Assembly: GCF_920987055.1 (NCBI RefSeq)
Contig: NZ_CAKLBX010000001.1
Location: forward strand, 2,218,501-2,282,500
Length of the DNA: 64,000 nucleotides
Direction of reading: 5' to 3'
From: Novosphingobium sp. CECT 9465
GTDB lineage: Bacteria; Pseudomonadota; Alphaproteobacteria; Sphingomonadales; Sphingomonadaceae
The translations under genes and the position numbers were made by a program. This document shows positions 44,301 to 50,837 of this stretch, one piece after another. The notes under the pieces are model-generated. The model did not search any database. It had not been told where the DNA came from and saw only the letters and a list, made by a program, of their open reading frames with translations. Numbering within the stretch: the stretch's first letter is position 1; the number at the start of each line of letters is the position of its first letter.

Positions 44301-45671
44301 GGTCGCCGAAGCGCCACGGCCGACCGAACTGAGAAACACATCGCCGCCGACTGTAACGGTTCCGCCATCTGCAACAAGTGCGGCAGCACGGCCGATGGCC
44401 GGGATGGCCGGGTCTGTCCCCGTCACATCGCCCACAATCGTCACATCGCCCACAATCGTTACATCGCCCGCCACCGTCAACGCGCCAGTTGCATTGGCGA
44501 ACAGGCTCGAACCCGTCCCGGAGGCGTTCAAGAGCACGTTCGAGGCGAAATCGAGACCCGTTGCCGACGTCGAACCGAGATTTACACCACCATTGGCGGT
44601 GGCCACGAAGTTCGAGGTGATGTTCGCATCGCCGCCCGTGATCGAAACCTGGCCGGTTCCTCCGCCAGCCGATGGCGCGATGGCCGCGCTGCCAGCGACC
44701 ACATCGTGGCCAGCCGAAAGCACTACGGCGTTACCCACCACATCGGCGGCGCCTGCAATATCAAATCCGAGCGTACTGCCGCTGCCGATGGCCATGGTGA
44801 TCGCATCGTTCTTGGCGACGGCGACCATGTAGACGCGGTGGAAGAAGGTTGGCGCAGCAACAGGGCCGGTGATCGTACCGTTGTTGGCGGCGACGACACC
44901 CGTGGCACTGGTGCCTGAATCCACCTGAATATCGAACAGGCCGTTGGGGGAAAACGTGATCGTGGCAGCGTCTGCGGCGACGAGTGCAGCCGAACCGTTG
45001 ACGTTGATCGTGCCTTCGTTGACGACGCTGGGGGCAACCAGCGCAACATAAGCACTATCGACCGAAGTGGTGATCTGCGCGCCGGGAAGAATGCGGATCT
45101 GCGCGCCCGGCACGGTGGCGGGCTGGAAGACATAGGAACCGCTGGAATCGAAATTGCCGGCAGCATCGTAACCAAGGTCCGAAGCCGTCAGCGCCAGGCT
45201 GCCCACATCGAAAACCGCGTTCGAACCGAGCAGGATACCGCCGGGGCTGTAGAAGAATACGCGACCGCCCGCGACCGGTGGCCCGGAAATCTGCAATTGC
45301 GAAATGACCGTGCCGTTGAACTGGATAGGCCGGGTCGAACCTACCGGGACGATCCGGTTGAGGACGGCAAAGTCCGCCCCCGAACCGGAATTTCCGGTAA
45401 ATGTCGCAGTCGTGCCCGCAGTCTGGAAATTGATCGGTCCGCCAGTGGCGGCCTGATCGGTTGGGGTCCAGTTGATGACGGCGGAATTGCTGGAAACAAA
45501 CACATCCGTCGTGTTCGTGCCATTGATTACGCTGACAGAACCGAAAGTGGAATCCACCGTGCCCTGAAATGATTGCGCCTGCGCAACGGGCGCCTTGGCG
45601 ATCATGGCTGTGGCAAGGGCAATGCCCGATGCGGAAACGAGCTTGCGGGTAAGCGACGGGATCGGGCGCAT
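35313..45671 (-). CDS. Giant TpsA / filamentous-haemagglutinin-type exoprotein
   Basis: 3,452 residues from the ATG at 45671, which has GGAGG 8 bp upstream and shares one base with the tpsB stop (TGATG). After the export signal (PIPSLTRKLVSASGIALAT) comes a FhaB-type secretion domain (about residues 25-330) with VDSTFGSVSVINGTNTTDVFV, NRIVPVGSTRPIQFNGTV and GGRVFFYSPGGILLGSNAVFDVGSLALTA. Residues about 350-1,800 are Gly-rich GGxGGxA-type repeats; about 1,800-3,000 are repeats built on SAGGAITLAALGAIATGNL-like units and include a duplicated block; the end is an acidic Pro/Glu tail. Predicted surface-exposed or released beta-helix. The long open frames on the other strand are shadows of its repetitive GC-rich codons. 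Confidence 0.9.
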   Translation of the reverse strand: MRPIPSLTRKLVSASGIALATAMIAKAPVAQAQSFQGTVDSTFGSVSVINGTNTTDVFVSSNSAVINWTPTDQAATGGPINFQTAGTTATFTGNSGSGADFAVLNRIVPVGSTRPIQFNGTVISQLQISGPPVAGGRVFFYSPGGILLGSNAVFDVGSLALTASDLGYDAAGNFDSSGSYVFQPATVPGAQIRILPGAQITTSVDSAYVALVAPSVVNEGTINVNGSAALVAADAATITFSPNGLFDIQVDSGTSATGVVAANNGTITGPVAAPTFFHRVYMVAVAKNDAITMAIGSGSTLGFDIAGAADVVGNAVVLSAGHDVVAGSAAIAPSAGGGTGQVSITGGDANITSNFVATANGGVNLGSTSATGLDFASNVLLNASGTGSSLFANATGALTVAGDVTIVGDVTIVGDVTGTDPAIPAIGRAAALVADGGTVTVGGDVFLSSVGRGASATVAGTASGTGIGGETRIEASNGGQILVSGNAILDSTGFGGQVETPGTEGGSGIGGNASVLATGSSGSSVQILQSVGLVAAGLGAPGSGCSTCTTSSGSGAGGTVTIRAAGSNSVGISGITVANVDGIGGNTSVGSAASGTGGAVNFVAADGGTLVTHFVSVSANGTGGTGQAGAGSGRGGTIDVSTSGAGAGGATFAGQTSLAAEGYGGGANSAGGSSASGTGGTVFVSARDGTILQFNDALTVSTNGAGGFGDAGTTAGIGGEAGLDAATGGTINITQGTTLTANGTGGAYGGASTGFSSLGGVAQITLASGGSIDLGSGLLITANASGSNASGDAIAGTAVAGTASIFGTGGGSLAVAGNADILAIANGGPGSGGALAQGAAGSGGTASLELVGAQASFGAGLTFDATGIGGNGAAVSGAGFGGIAFVSLADSTLDTTGGVYLGALGAGGNTLNAGNGGIGVGGVSTFALSNSSASLLAGLTLEASGSGGVSVAPSAASGSGGSANVSVNAGSLTVANAVLLLADGEGGRGRVSADGGVGTGGTITLAANGDSRGDSIITADTYSLRANGVGGEGYGAASSSPPNGAFAGSDGGNAVGGTIFVNAAGDGGTISGSLLEVSATALGGIGGDGFSSPTLGSPGGNGGNGGSAQGGSITLDSARGTGTGTGALDFANITLEVTGTGRSGGDGAPGTSQGTGGNGGFGTGGTISATLDRGGSRLLVSESLFSAAQAIGGNAGACDIGCLATGGTATGGSIFLGSNGATAGNVLSVAGQLRADARADGGDGQGGAAGSGTGGTVLVRGDSGLAFDAGVLALVGSATGGNAISTGVAGAALGGSARLVGAGTGSVTVASTVSATTEGTGGDGLGGSALGGAGTGGTSRVAGEGAVMALQGDVYVIANGFGGAGNQNFASGAGGTGTGGLATVTAGVPTFLGNDSQITISGLTFVTADGVGGDAWVAGDGVGGRARIYARQGALSLGTVLLGARGQGGFGVSGGTGGAGYGGVIDMIADNAIEGPSSITFAQAIVDGSGSGGVGGQPDAPGTIGGNGGLAEGGSVVVAGSAGNGFLVGGVVVANANAVGGEGGAGNGAAGGDGGSAFAGFVQIGSISGIDTGTLNVGSASYTAIGASANATGGAGGAGSSAIAGAVGGNGGDAIGGGVSLLVRGSPVTIVGASSFEASAAGGAGGFGFATGNGGDAAIGNADPSLLAGAGTLVTSRFELPSQPGALNATDLFFVSTATGGAGAVNGSSTNLGGAIKFRAINSAIDVANITFTSLASAQGPGATPDAIALTGATATISGGLQFDSTQAVSLTLDQSTLTADQIGISGGNWILDPVIPAALGTLAGITSITLSSGLDLVAHANLQAQGSLTLSALGNIDFGALTALGLIDVTAGGALSLDDVTSGDSIDLSALGAIAAGNMTAVTSITVDTPGSVATGNLAAGIGTPTGANGILNAIAIRAGGNVATGTVFAASDFGIAAAGSITTGQATAYDMQLLGGTGVSTGGLNAVNRILIANAAMSALGQTATGYDKEIVFAATPVAPVAGAIAIGGPVTSTAFTAAAQSTFTSGAITVVPSSTGSGRLSIDAGGALVTTDLTAANALDLRSAASIATGDLVSQSGAATLVAPLVQIGTVQAAADIIISGDTIGTGNLQATAGAILIDSTQSVSTGTLTATEVVDITAGAALATGAVSAGGAINLAALGAIATGNLATSAGTIIIESAQSVSTGTSVATDFVDIRAGVSLTTDAISSGSAIVLIADGGIVTSDLTSEVVNISGAQFVTTGTLSTVSSAFVSAGGALSIDAVSAGGAITLSALGTIATGNLSTTSGPLRIDGGQSVLTGSLTTPGFVDVIAGDTLTIGTASAGASLDLRALGDIATGDLASATSTIVIDGAQAVSAGSMTAASVVYVSAGDTFSIGNVSGGSGVELAAQGAIATGNLSATAGSIGISGTQAISTGAVNAASLVFVTAGDTLAIDAVSAGDDIELAAQGAIATGNLAATNGSISIVGEQAISTGALAAGSFVDVTAGDTLSLGTVLSGDSIDLAALGNIAPGNLTAATSITFDTRGNVLAGNLAAGTGTPTGSNGDLHSVGIRADGSVRTGTIFAASDLGIVSGSAITIGQATAYDILLLSAGSVATGGIAASNRVMIANAAMAALGQTATGFNKEPVFAATTVAPATGAIAIGGPVSARAFTAATQSTFTSGAITVAPSAVASGRLSIDAGGALAATDLTATNALSLRSAISIAAGNLVSQAGTATISAPLVDVGTVQGVGGVSISGQTVTTGNLAASAGSVSATGTQTISTGVVTADDAVTITGGSQTTVQSAAATNGLVAISSSGALGIGSVTASGGAVRLIAGAAAANGGLVAGQGSIDVGSVQAAGLVQIAAGGTISTGTLRSNAQGVKLASFGGTVNTGAITARTDVLASAAQSLTIGGNINARDIALLSGGSVRTAGLLAGLVLGQSQTGAVTVTNATGRVLIASAAMAAPGQLLSTSTDYTALFAATPIRLAGTVNVVGQVVAGRFVSFSQGGMTGSNIAAFGSAEVESGGLVTVAQRWGSPSLIISSADIRIIDNGSVSGGPTGAPVVSGIRTTPTGSISLISIGSSPALIGDGLSGSGYALSAAEIALVSGGQLAIGAIDIAANPVDMLIGNLALTAGGDIGQSNAAGQTGRIVFGTGNRETQTPGGAIRIVGNVTGTGFAQGNVIEFATGRFELDAATGSLSLTQSGTALGGVVEIAATNIHVASGTILDRLAANPFYDGHLADLNRAAIVQRPDGVLRALGLDLSPTGTLYIQNTGTALDPAGFFADFALTDVTTPANAAPASLSVIVNGKWQTPTGIVGGIDARDLVVNNAESLTVFTADSSVNGCAINASTCITVMEMDPVAAIASQIQVVTNDPLGNTPQFTEEPPTAPEPGGNESAEETSESQTQERTASEGDAATSPIAPPPQIIDSSPLEPQTLIEQPVAGSGNPSLIGSVVDEGSAEGEGL
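44423..44471. repeat. In-frame 18-bp tandem repeat inside the adhesin gene
   Basis: TCACATCGCCCACAATCG occurs at 44423-44440 and 44441-44458, and a third partial copy follows. The unit is a multiple of three and encodes V-T-I-V-G-D in the adhesin, so copy-number change would lengthen the protein without a frameshift. Confidence 0.75.
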
Positions 45672-47437
45672 CAGAAATTCCTCCACGGCAGGAGACGCGT
45701 GGTCAGGGTCAACAGAAAGCGGGGTTCGCCCCTGCGTGTCTGGAGACCTGCTTTTTCAAGCGGGATGGCGAGCGTCGCCTCAAGCCGGAAACGAGCCCCG
45801 ATTTCGCTGCGCAGACCGCCGCCGACCGACGTCAGCCGCTGCGATCCGGGGATGCCCTTGTTCCACACCCATGCTGCGTCTGCATAGACGAAAGGCTGCA
45901 TCCGCACGTCGCTGCCCTGTGACAAGGCCACCCTTGGCCCGCGCAATTCGGCGGTGCCCCCGATGGCGTTATCGCCGATCAGTTCGCCCGGATCGAAGCC
46001 GCGCCCGACGGTATAATTGCCAGCCGAAAATTCCTCGAAACTGAACAGGGGCTTGAATGCATATTGCGCGCGCGGTGCCAGCAGAAACGAGACTTCGCCC
46101 AGCGCGCGCTCATATTCCCCCTGCCAGCGCAGTACCGTGGCCGTGGGCGATCCATCAAACCGGCTGGTCGGAACGACGGCGGCGCAGGCAGGTCCCGTGC
46201 AACCACGCGTGGCATCGAAGATCGACAGACCCTGCCGCAGTTCCAGTGAACTGGCATAGCGCCACGCCGGGCGGGCGCGGCTGACGTCCACACCATCCAT
46301 GTCGATCCGCGCCCAGGCAACGCGGACCTTGTCCCGCGTCAGTGGACCGATCAGGTCGACGTCCTGATTGACGAAGTCGAGACCGCCCGCCAGCCACACA
46401 TTGCGCGCCTGCGCCCGTTGCAAAGGATAACGGGCATAAAGGCTGGCGAACAACGTGTGCGCATCGATGTTGATGCCCGCCGGAAGCCCCGCTACGTCGG
46501 GCTTGGTCCAGGCATACGTCAATTGCCCGCCAATGATCAGGCCATTGCGGCCTGGCCGGAATTCATGCGACCCTTGCGCGATGTGCTGCTCGCTGAAATC
46601 GGAAGTGGCATAGTACGATACGGTCGTGACATCGCCCAGCCCGGTCAGGCCGTAAGCCTGCGCACGCAACTGCCCACCGAACCGTCCGGTCGCTTCGGAC
46701 GAGAGGTTCTGAACGGTGAGGTCCACCGCATAAGCCTCACGCAGGACACTGACTTCACCGATGAGATCGCCCGGCCCGGTTCCGGCGGGACGCAAGGTCA
46801 ACTGCACGTTGTAACCGGGCAGGTCACGGGCGAGCAGCAGATAGCGCTCGGCCCGGTTCGTGTTGAACACCTCGTCCTCGGTCAACGCACCAAGGTATTG
46901 TTCCAGCTTGCGTTCGGCCCCTTGCGTTTCGCCACGCGCGCGGACTGCGGTGATGCGCGCATAGATGACCTCCATCCGCACTTCGCCATTTTCGATCTTC
47001 TGGGTCGGCACTTGCACGGCTGTAAGATAGCCCCGGTTGCGCAGGATGGTGCCCGCTGCATCGCGGATTTCGCACAGTACCGAAATCGGCTGCGCGGTTC
47101 CGGCATAGGGCTGCCATGTTCCGGCAAGATCGTCGGCGCCGGTTTCCTTCAGTCCGCCAAACACGACCTTGGTGATATTAACCTTGATGTCGGCATATTG
47201 CGGATCGGCCAGCGGGCAAGGCGAACGCTCAATCCCGCCTTCGACAGTCAGACGCGAATCGGCAGGTACGGACGGGCGAGTGACGCCACGAATGTCGTCA
47301 CGAGTGGGTACAGTGCCGCCCGGTGAAGGATTGACGGCCTGCGCCCCGACTTGCTGCCCGGTAAAGGCAAGCAAAGCCATGGCGATGCGCGTACCCCCAC
47401 GCTGCAACGCATCTATGCCGATAACCCCGAAATTCAT
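45671..47437 (-). CDS. TpsB/ShlB-type two-partner-secretion outer-membrane transporter
   Basis: 588 residues. Signal region (MNFGVIGIDALQRGG..., hydrophobic MALLAFTG), a POTRA-like region (VNITKVVFGG, GYLTAVQVPTQKIENGEVRMEV, LTEDEVFNTNRAERYLLLARDLPGYNVQLTLRP) and a 16-strand BamA-type barrel with GRGFDPGELIGDN as the conserved L6 motif (VRGF-like), ending TTRLLPWRNF with terminal Phe. It should translocate the downstream TpsA protein. First gene of tpsB-tpsA-CHAT, reading into tpsA with a 1-bp overlap. Confidence 0.92.
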   Translation of the reverse strand: MNFGVIGIDALQRGGTRIAMALLAFTGQQVGAQAVNPSPGGTVPTRDDIRGVTRPSVPADSRLTVEGGIERSPCPLADPQYADIKVNITKVVFGGLKETGADDLAGTWQPYAGTAQPISVLCEIRDAAGTILRNRGYLTAVQVPTQKIENGEVRMEVIYARITAVRARGETQGAERKLEQYLGALTEDEVFNTNRAERYLLLARDLPGYNVQLTLRPAGTGPGDLIGEVSVLREAYAVDLTVQNLSSEATGRFGGQLRAQAYGLTGLGDVTTVSYYATSDFSEQHIAQGSHEFRPGRNGLIIGGQLTYAWTKPDVAGLPAGINIDAHTLFASLYARYPLQRAQARNVWLAGGLDFVNQDVDLIGPLTRDKVRVAWARIDMDGVDVSRARPAWRYASSLELRQGLSIFDATRGCTGPACAAVVPTSRFDGSPTATVLRWQGEYERALGEVSFLLAPRAQYAFKPLFSFEEFSAGNYTVGRGFDPGELIGDNAIGGTAELRGPRVALSQGSDVRMQPFVYADAAWVWNKGIPGSQRLTSVGGGLRSEIGARFRLEATLAIPLEKAGLQTRRGEPRFLLTLTTRLLPWRNF

Positions 47438-47472
47438 GCTGCCGTCCCCGCCGGAAAATACCTGACGCGGCC

Positions 47473-47572
47473 CGTTGTTATTATCGTTACGTTACCGTTA
47501 GACGCCCCGGAGCGCTTGTGCAAACGCTGCGAAAGACTGTTTGGAAAAAGATTTTATTGCAACACGTTGCAA
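47473..47572 (-). promoter_or_regulatory. Upstream control region of the tpsB operon: repeated TAACG motif and a TTGCAA dyad
   Basis: On the minus strand the motif TAACG recurs at about 47473-47500 (TAACGGTAACGTAACGATAA). Further upstream, TTGCAA-cacg-TTGCAA is a perfect dyad at 47557-47572. Both lie between tpsB and the next minus-strand gene, and may be regulator sites or the promoter. Purely pattern-based. Confidence 0.35.
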
Positions 47573-47597
47573 AGTTTCGCCCGCGGCAGTCAGGAGA

Positions 47598-47849
47598 TCA
47601 GGTATCATTGTCTGCGTGGCGCGAAAGCAATCGCTCCAGCCTGAGCACCTGCTCTTGATGCAACGCCTTTATTTCGCTCATGATTTCCCGCAATTCAGGA
47701 CTATCGAGCGCCAGCAGCATATCCGCAATCGAAAGCTGGCCCAAACCGACAGGCACGTCTGAATCAGGGAGTGTAAATGCGCTTCGCAAGATTTCCGCAA
47801 TCTCGCGAAGTCGATCGTGCCCTGACAAGTTTCGCGTCGGATCGTGCAT
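47598..47849 (-). CDS. Hypothetical small protein upstream of tpsB
   Basis: 83 residues from ATG 47849 (MHDPTRNLSGHDRL). Helical with two leucine-rich stretches (VGLGQLSIADMLLALDSPEL, ALHQEQVLRLERLLSRH). I do not recognise a family. Its codon use is like that of its neighbours and there is no better gene opposite. It precedes tpsB by about 160 bp on the same strand. Confidence 0.5.
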   Translation of the reverse strand: MHDPTRNLSGHDRLREIAEILRSAFTLPDSDVPVGLGQLSIADMLLALDSPELREIMSEIKALHQEQVLRLERLLSRHADNDT

Positions 47850-47946
47850 CGCCAGTATTATACCGCAACTGCGAGAGAAAATCACCCATTTCGGGCGGTC
47901 CTCCGATGGTCGTCAGGCAGTGTGCATGTGTTAAGAACGTCGCACC

Positions 47947-48531
47947 TCATTCGATGGCGTAGTGGATCGGTTTGAAGCTTCCGCCGTTGGATGCGCTGGC
48001 CGAACACGCGGTCAACCCGATAACCAGATCACACCTGGCCTTGAGCCTGATGTAATCGCCCGCGCGACTGACTGGAGGCAGAACTTCGATCTTGCCGGTC
48101 TTGCCATCGACGGGCACGTTCATGAAAATGTTGAATGCCACGGGGATTGCGTCGGGTTCCACACCGTAAGGAGCAAGCGCCGCCGCAAGATTGCCGAAGC
48201 ATCCGCGGTGCACCGGTTCTGTCGGATAGAAGTGACGAAATGTCGCTTCGCTACAAGGCGTCAGCAGGAAATCGTGCCGCCCCACGGTATCCTCGATGAT
48301 ATCCAGCATGGGATTTGATCGATTGGACCACAGAACGTTGCCGGTGGTCAGGCGGATCGTCTCTTCATAATCAAAGGTGCGCCCGGCAGAGATCACCTCG
48401 CGTACGTCCTGAGCCGAAAAGGCAAGCATATCGCTTACCTGCACACCGCGCGGATCGATCACGCGCAGAACCTGCCCTTTGGCCAACCGGAACGCGGTGC
48501 CGCTGCGCGGGGAGATCTCGTTCACGATCAC
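47947..48531 (-). CDS. DUF1989 / urea-carboxylase-associated family protein
   Basis: 194 residues from the GTG at 48531, which overlaps the stop of the upstream gene as GTGA; an ATG at 48564 is an alternative giving 205 residues. The family pattern is present: DPRGVQVSDMLAFSAQDVREVISAGRT, RLTTGNVLWSNRSNPML, HDFLLTPCSEATFRHFY, and the cysteine-containing CDLVIGLTACSA near the end. DUF1989 proteins accompany urea and guanidine degradation enzymes; biochemical role unsettled. It forms a pair with the heme-type N-hydroxylase-like gene. Confidence 0.82.
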   Translation of the reverse strand: MIVNEISPRSGTAFRLAKGQVLRVIDPRGVQVSDMLAFSAQDVREVISAGRTFDYEETIRLTTGNVLWSNRSNPMLDIIEDTVGRHDFLLTPCSEATFRHFYPTEPVHRGCFGNLAAALAPYGVEPDAIPVAFNIFMNVPVDGKTGKIEVLPPVSRAGDYIRLKARCDLVIGLTACSASASNGGSFKPIHYAIE

Positions 48532-49214
48532 GCCGCAGCGCCACGCTTGTCGCTGAACGGGCAACGCCAGTCATCTTCCACCAGACGGCCACTGTATTGG
48601 GCTGCCTCGCTGGCCTCGCCATGCCGGGCCAGCATCGGGTTTATGTCGCCCGCCAGCGCCTTGTCGCGATCGAGGATGCGGTCGCGCATCTTTTCATAGC
48701 GCCCTTCTTCGCGCAGCCGCACAAATTGATCGTGAAGGTTGAACACCAGCGTCGGGCGGGAAAAGCGCCGTGCCGGGCGCGACGCTGCCGGGTGCAGACC
48801 GACGACGAAAAAGGCTTCGCCGCCAAAGCTCAGGGAGAAATGAGGATCGGATGGATCGGCGCTCACGCGATGGTCATAAGGCTGGCCAAGCCACGCGTCC
48901 TTGTCGGCAAAAGACTGAATGCGCTGCCACATCAGGTCTTCGAAACGTGCTTCGTCAAGATCGTCCGGCCCATCGAACGATACTGCAAGGCTGCGGAAGC
49001 CGCCGGGATCTGCGCGATATTCGGCAGCCCAGTCCATCAACGCCTGATGGATGATCAGGTCGTCCCAACTGCTCGCAAGACTGTGACAGGCAAGAACCTT
49101 CAGCGTCCCGCGCGCCATGGCAGACTTCGCACCCACACAGGGAAACGCCGGATCGGCAATCGTTTCGAACAGCGCACCTTCTGCGCAGGCTTGCGCCCCC
49201 TCGGCCATCATCAT
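48528..49214 (-). CDS. YqcI/YcgG (GntA-like, heme-dependent N-hydroxylase) family protein
   Basis: 228 residues. Family features are FPCVGAKSAMARGTLKVL, WQRIQSFADKD, DPHFSLSFGGEAFFVVGLHPAASRPARRF, PTLVFNLHDQF and the ending DDWRCPF. In guanitoxin biosynthesis a member (GntA) N-hydroxylates a guanidino-arginine derivative with heme; here no other gnt genes are visible, so the substrate is open. The next gene (DUF1989) is coupled by a GTGA overlap. Divergent from glpK across 122 bp. Confidence 0.8.
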   Translation of the reverse strand: MMMAEGAQACAEGALFETIADPAFPCVGAKSAMARGTLKVLACHSLASSWDDLIIHQALMDWAAEYRADPGGFRSLAVSFDGPDDLDEARFEDLMWQRIQSFADKDAWLGQPYDHRVSADPSDPHFSLSFGGEAFFVVGLHPAASRPARRFSRPTLVFNLHDQFVRLREEGRYEKMRDRILDRDKALAGDINPMLARHGEASEAAQYSGRLVEDDWRCPFSDKRGAAA

Positions 49215-49336
49215 AAAACTTCCTCAGATTGGTCCCGTCGAACGTTCGGGTGGTTCGCTTGTTCCGAAACCTGTGCTGACCGAGCACGCGCGCTGGCGGA
49301 ACTGGCGGCCCTTTTCGCAATGAGAGGAAAGCGCCC

Positions 49337-50833
49337 GTGCCGCGATATATTCTGGCGATCGATCAAGGCACGACCTCTACCCGCGCCATCGTTTTTGACA
49401 GCACCGCCACGCCCCTCGCCACCGCCCAGGCCGAATTTGCGCAGCACTATCCGCAATCCGGCTGGGTCGAACACGATCCCGAAGATATCTGGCGCGATGT
49501 GCTGGCCACTGCGACAGATGCCATTGCCGCAAGTGGTGTAAGCGCAACTGCGATTGCCGGCATAGGCATTGCCAACCAGCGTGAAACCACCGTGGTCTGG
49601 GATAGATCCACCGGCATTCCGATCTACAACGCCATCGTCTGGCAGGACCGGCGAACGGCTGATGTGTGTGCCATGCTCAATGCTCAGGGTCACGAGAGGC
49701 AGGTACGATCGAAAACAGGCCTGCTCATCGATCCCTACTTTTGCGCTACGAAAATTTCCTGGATTCTCGACCATGTAAACGGCGCCCGCGCGCGCGCGGA
49801 AAACGGCGAGCTGGCTTTCGGCACCATCGACAGTTTCCTGCTGTGGCGGCTGACCGGCGGAGCGGTTCACGCCACCGATGTGACCAACGCCTCCCGCTCC
49901 CTGCTTTACGATATCCATGCCCAGCGTTGGGACGACGAATTGTGCCGCCTGTTCCGCGTACCTGCCGCCATGCTGCCGCAGGTACACGACAACAGCCATG
50001 TTTATGGCATGACGGCAGATGGTTTGTTCGATGTGCCCATACCCGTGGCTGGTCTTGTCGGGGATCAGCAGGCCGCGCTGTTCGGACAGGCCTGCTTTGA
50101 TCCCGGCATGGCCAAATCGACATACGGCACCGGCTGCTTCATGCTGCTCAACACCGGCGGACGTGCGCTTGAATCAGATCATCGGCTGCTGACGACCCCG
50201 GCCTATCGGCTGAACGGCAAGATGACTTATGCGCTGGAAGGATCGATCTTCATCGCAGGCGCCGCGATCAAATGGTTGCGCGATGGCATCGGCGTGATCA
50301 CGCATGCCAGCGACACTCATGACATGGCGACCCGCATTGCCGACAATCACGGCGTGTACATGGTCCCCGCTCATGTCGGCCTTGGCGCACCCCATTGGGA
50401 CCCGGATGCCCGCGGCGCGATCTTCGGACTGACGCTTGGCACCACGCAGGCCCACCTTGCCCGTGCCGCGCTGGAGGCGGTCGGATTTCAGACTCTCGAT
50501 CTGGCAAACGCCATGATCGCCGACGGCAGTGCGCCGCCGGATACGATCCGCGTCGATGGCGGGATGGCCGCCAACGACTGGCTGTGCCAGTTCCTCGCCG
50601 ACATGCTCCTGACGCCGGTCGAGCGGCCGGTCCATCTTGAAACAACAGCGCTTGGAGCGGCGTTCCATGCAGGACTGGCGACGGGCGTCTGGGCCGATCT
50701 GGATGCGCTGTCGCGAACCTGGACAGCGCGCGACCGGTTTGAACCGGCAATGCCTGGCGATCAGCGCGCCAAGCTGATCGCGGGCTGGCAGGATGCCTTG
50801 TCACGAACCCTTACCCGATCGCGCAGTGTTTAG
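49337..50833 (+). CDS. glpK: Glycerol kinase
   Basis: 498 residues, full length. ATP:glycerol 3-phosphotransferase of the FGGY family. Seen: N-terminal IDQGTTSTRAIVFD, GIANQRETTVVWD, VWQDRRTA, AGLVGDQQAALFGQ, KSTYGTGCFML, LGAPHWDPDARGAIFGLT and RVDGGMAANDWLCQFLADML. ATG at 49337 with GAGAGGAAAGC upstream. No glpF, glpD or glpR is adjacent, so it stands alone here. Confidence 0.96.
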   Translation: MPRYILAIDQGTTSTRAIVFDSTATPLATAQAEFAQHYPQSGWVEHDPEDIWRDVLATATDAIAASGVSATAIAGIGIANQRETTVVWDRSTGIPIYNAIVWQDRRTADVCAMLNAQGHERQVRSKTGLLIDPYFCATKISWILDHVNGARARAENGELAFGTIDSFLLWRLTGGAVHATDVTNASRSLLYDIHAQRWDDELCRLFRVPAAMLPQVHDNSHVYGMTADGLFDVPIPVAGLVGDQQAALFGQACFDPGMAKSTYGTGCFMLLNTGGRALESDHRLLTTPAYRLNGKMTYALEGSIFIAGAAIKWLRDGIGVITHASDTHDMATRIADNHGVYMVPAHVGLGAPHWDPDARGAIFGLTLGTTQAHLARAALEAVGFQTLDLANAMIADGSAPPDTIRVDGGMAANDWLCQFLADMLLTPVERPVHLETTALGAAFHAGLATGVWADLDALSRTWTARDRFEPAMPGDQRAKLIAGWQDALSRTLTRSRSV

Positions 50834-50837
50834 GGCG

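Noticed and set aside
35406..45572. Long plus-strand open frames, up to about 615 residues, opposite the exoprotein gene
   Set aside because: They arise from repetitive GC-rich codons of the real minus-strand gene and have no family features or ribosome sites.
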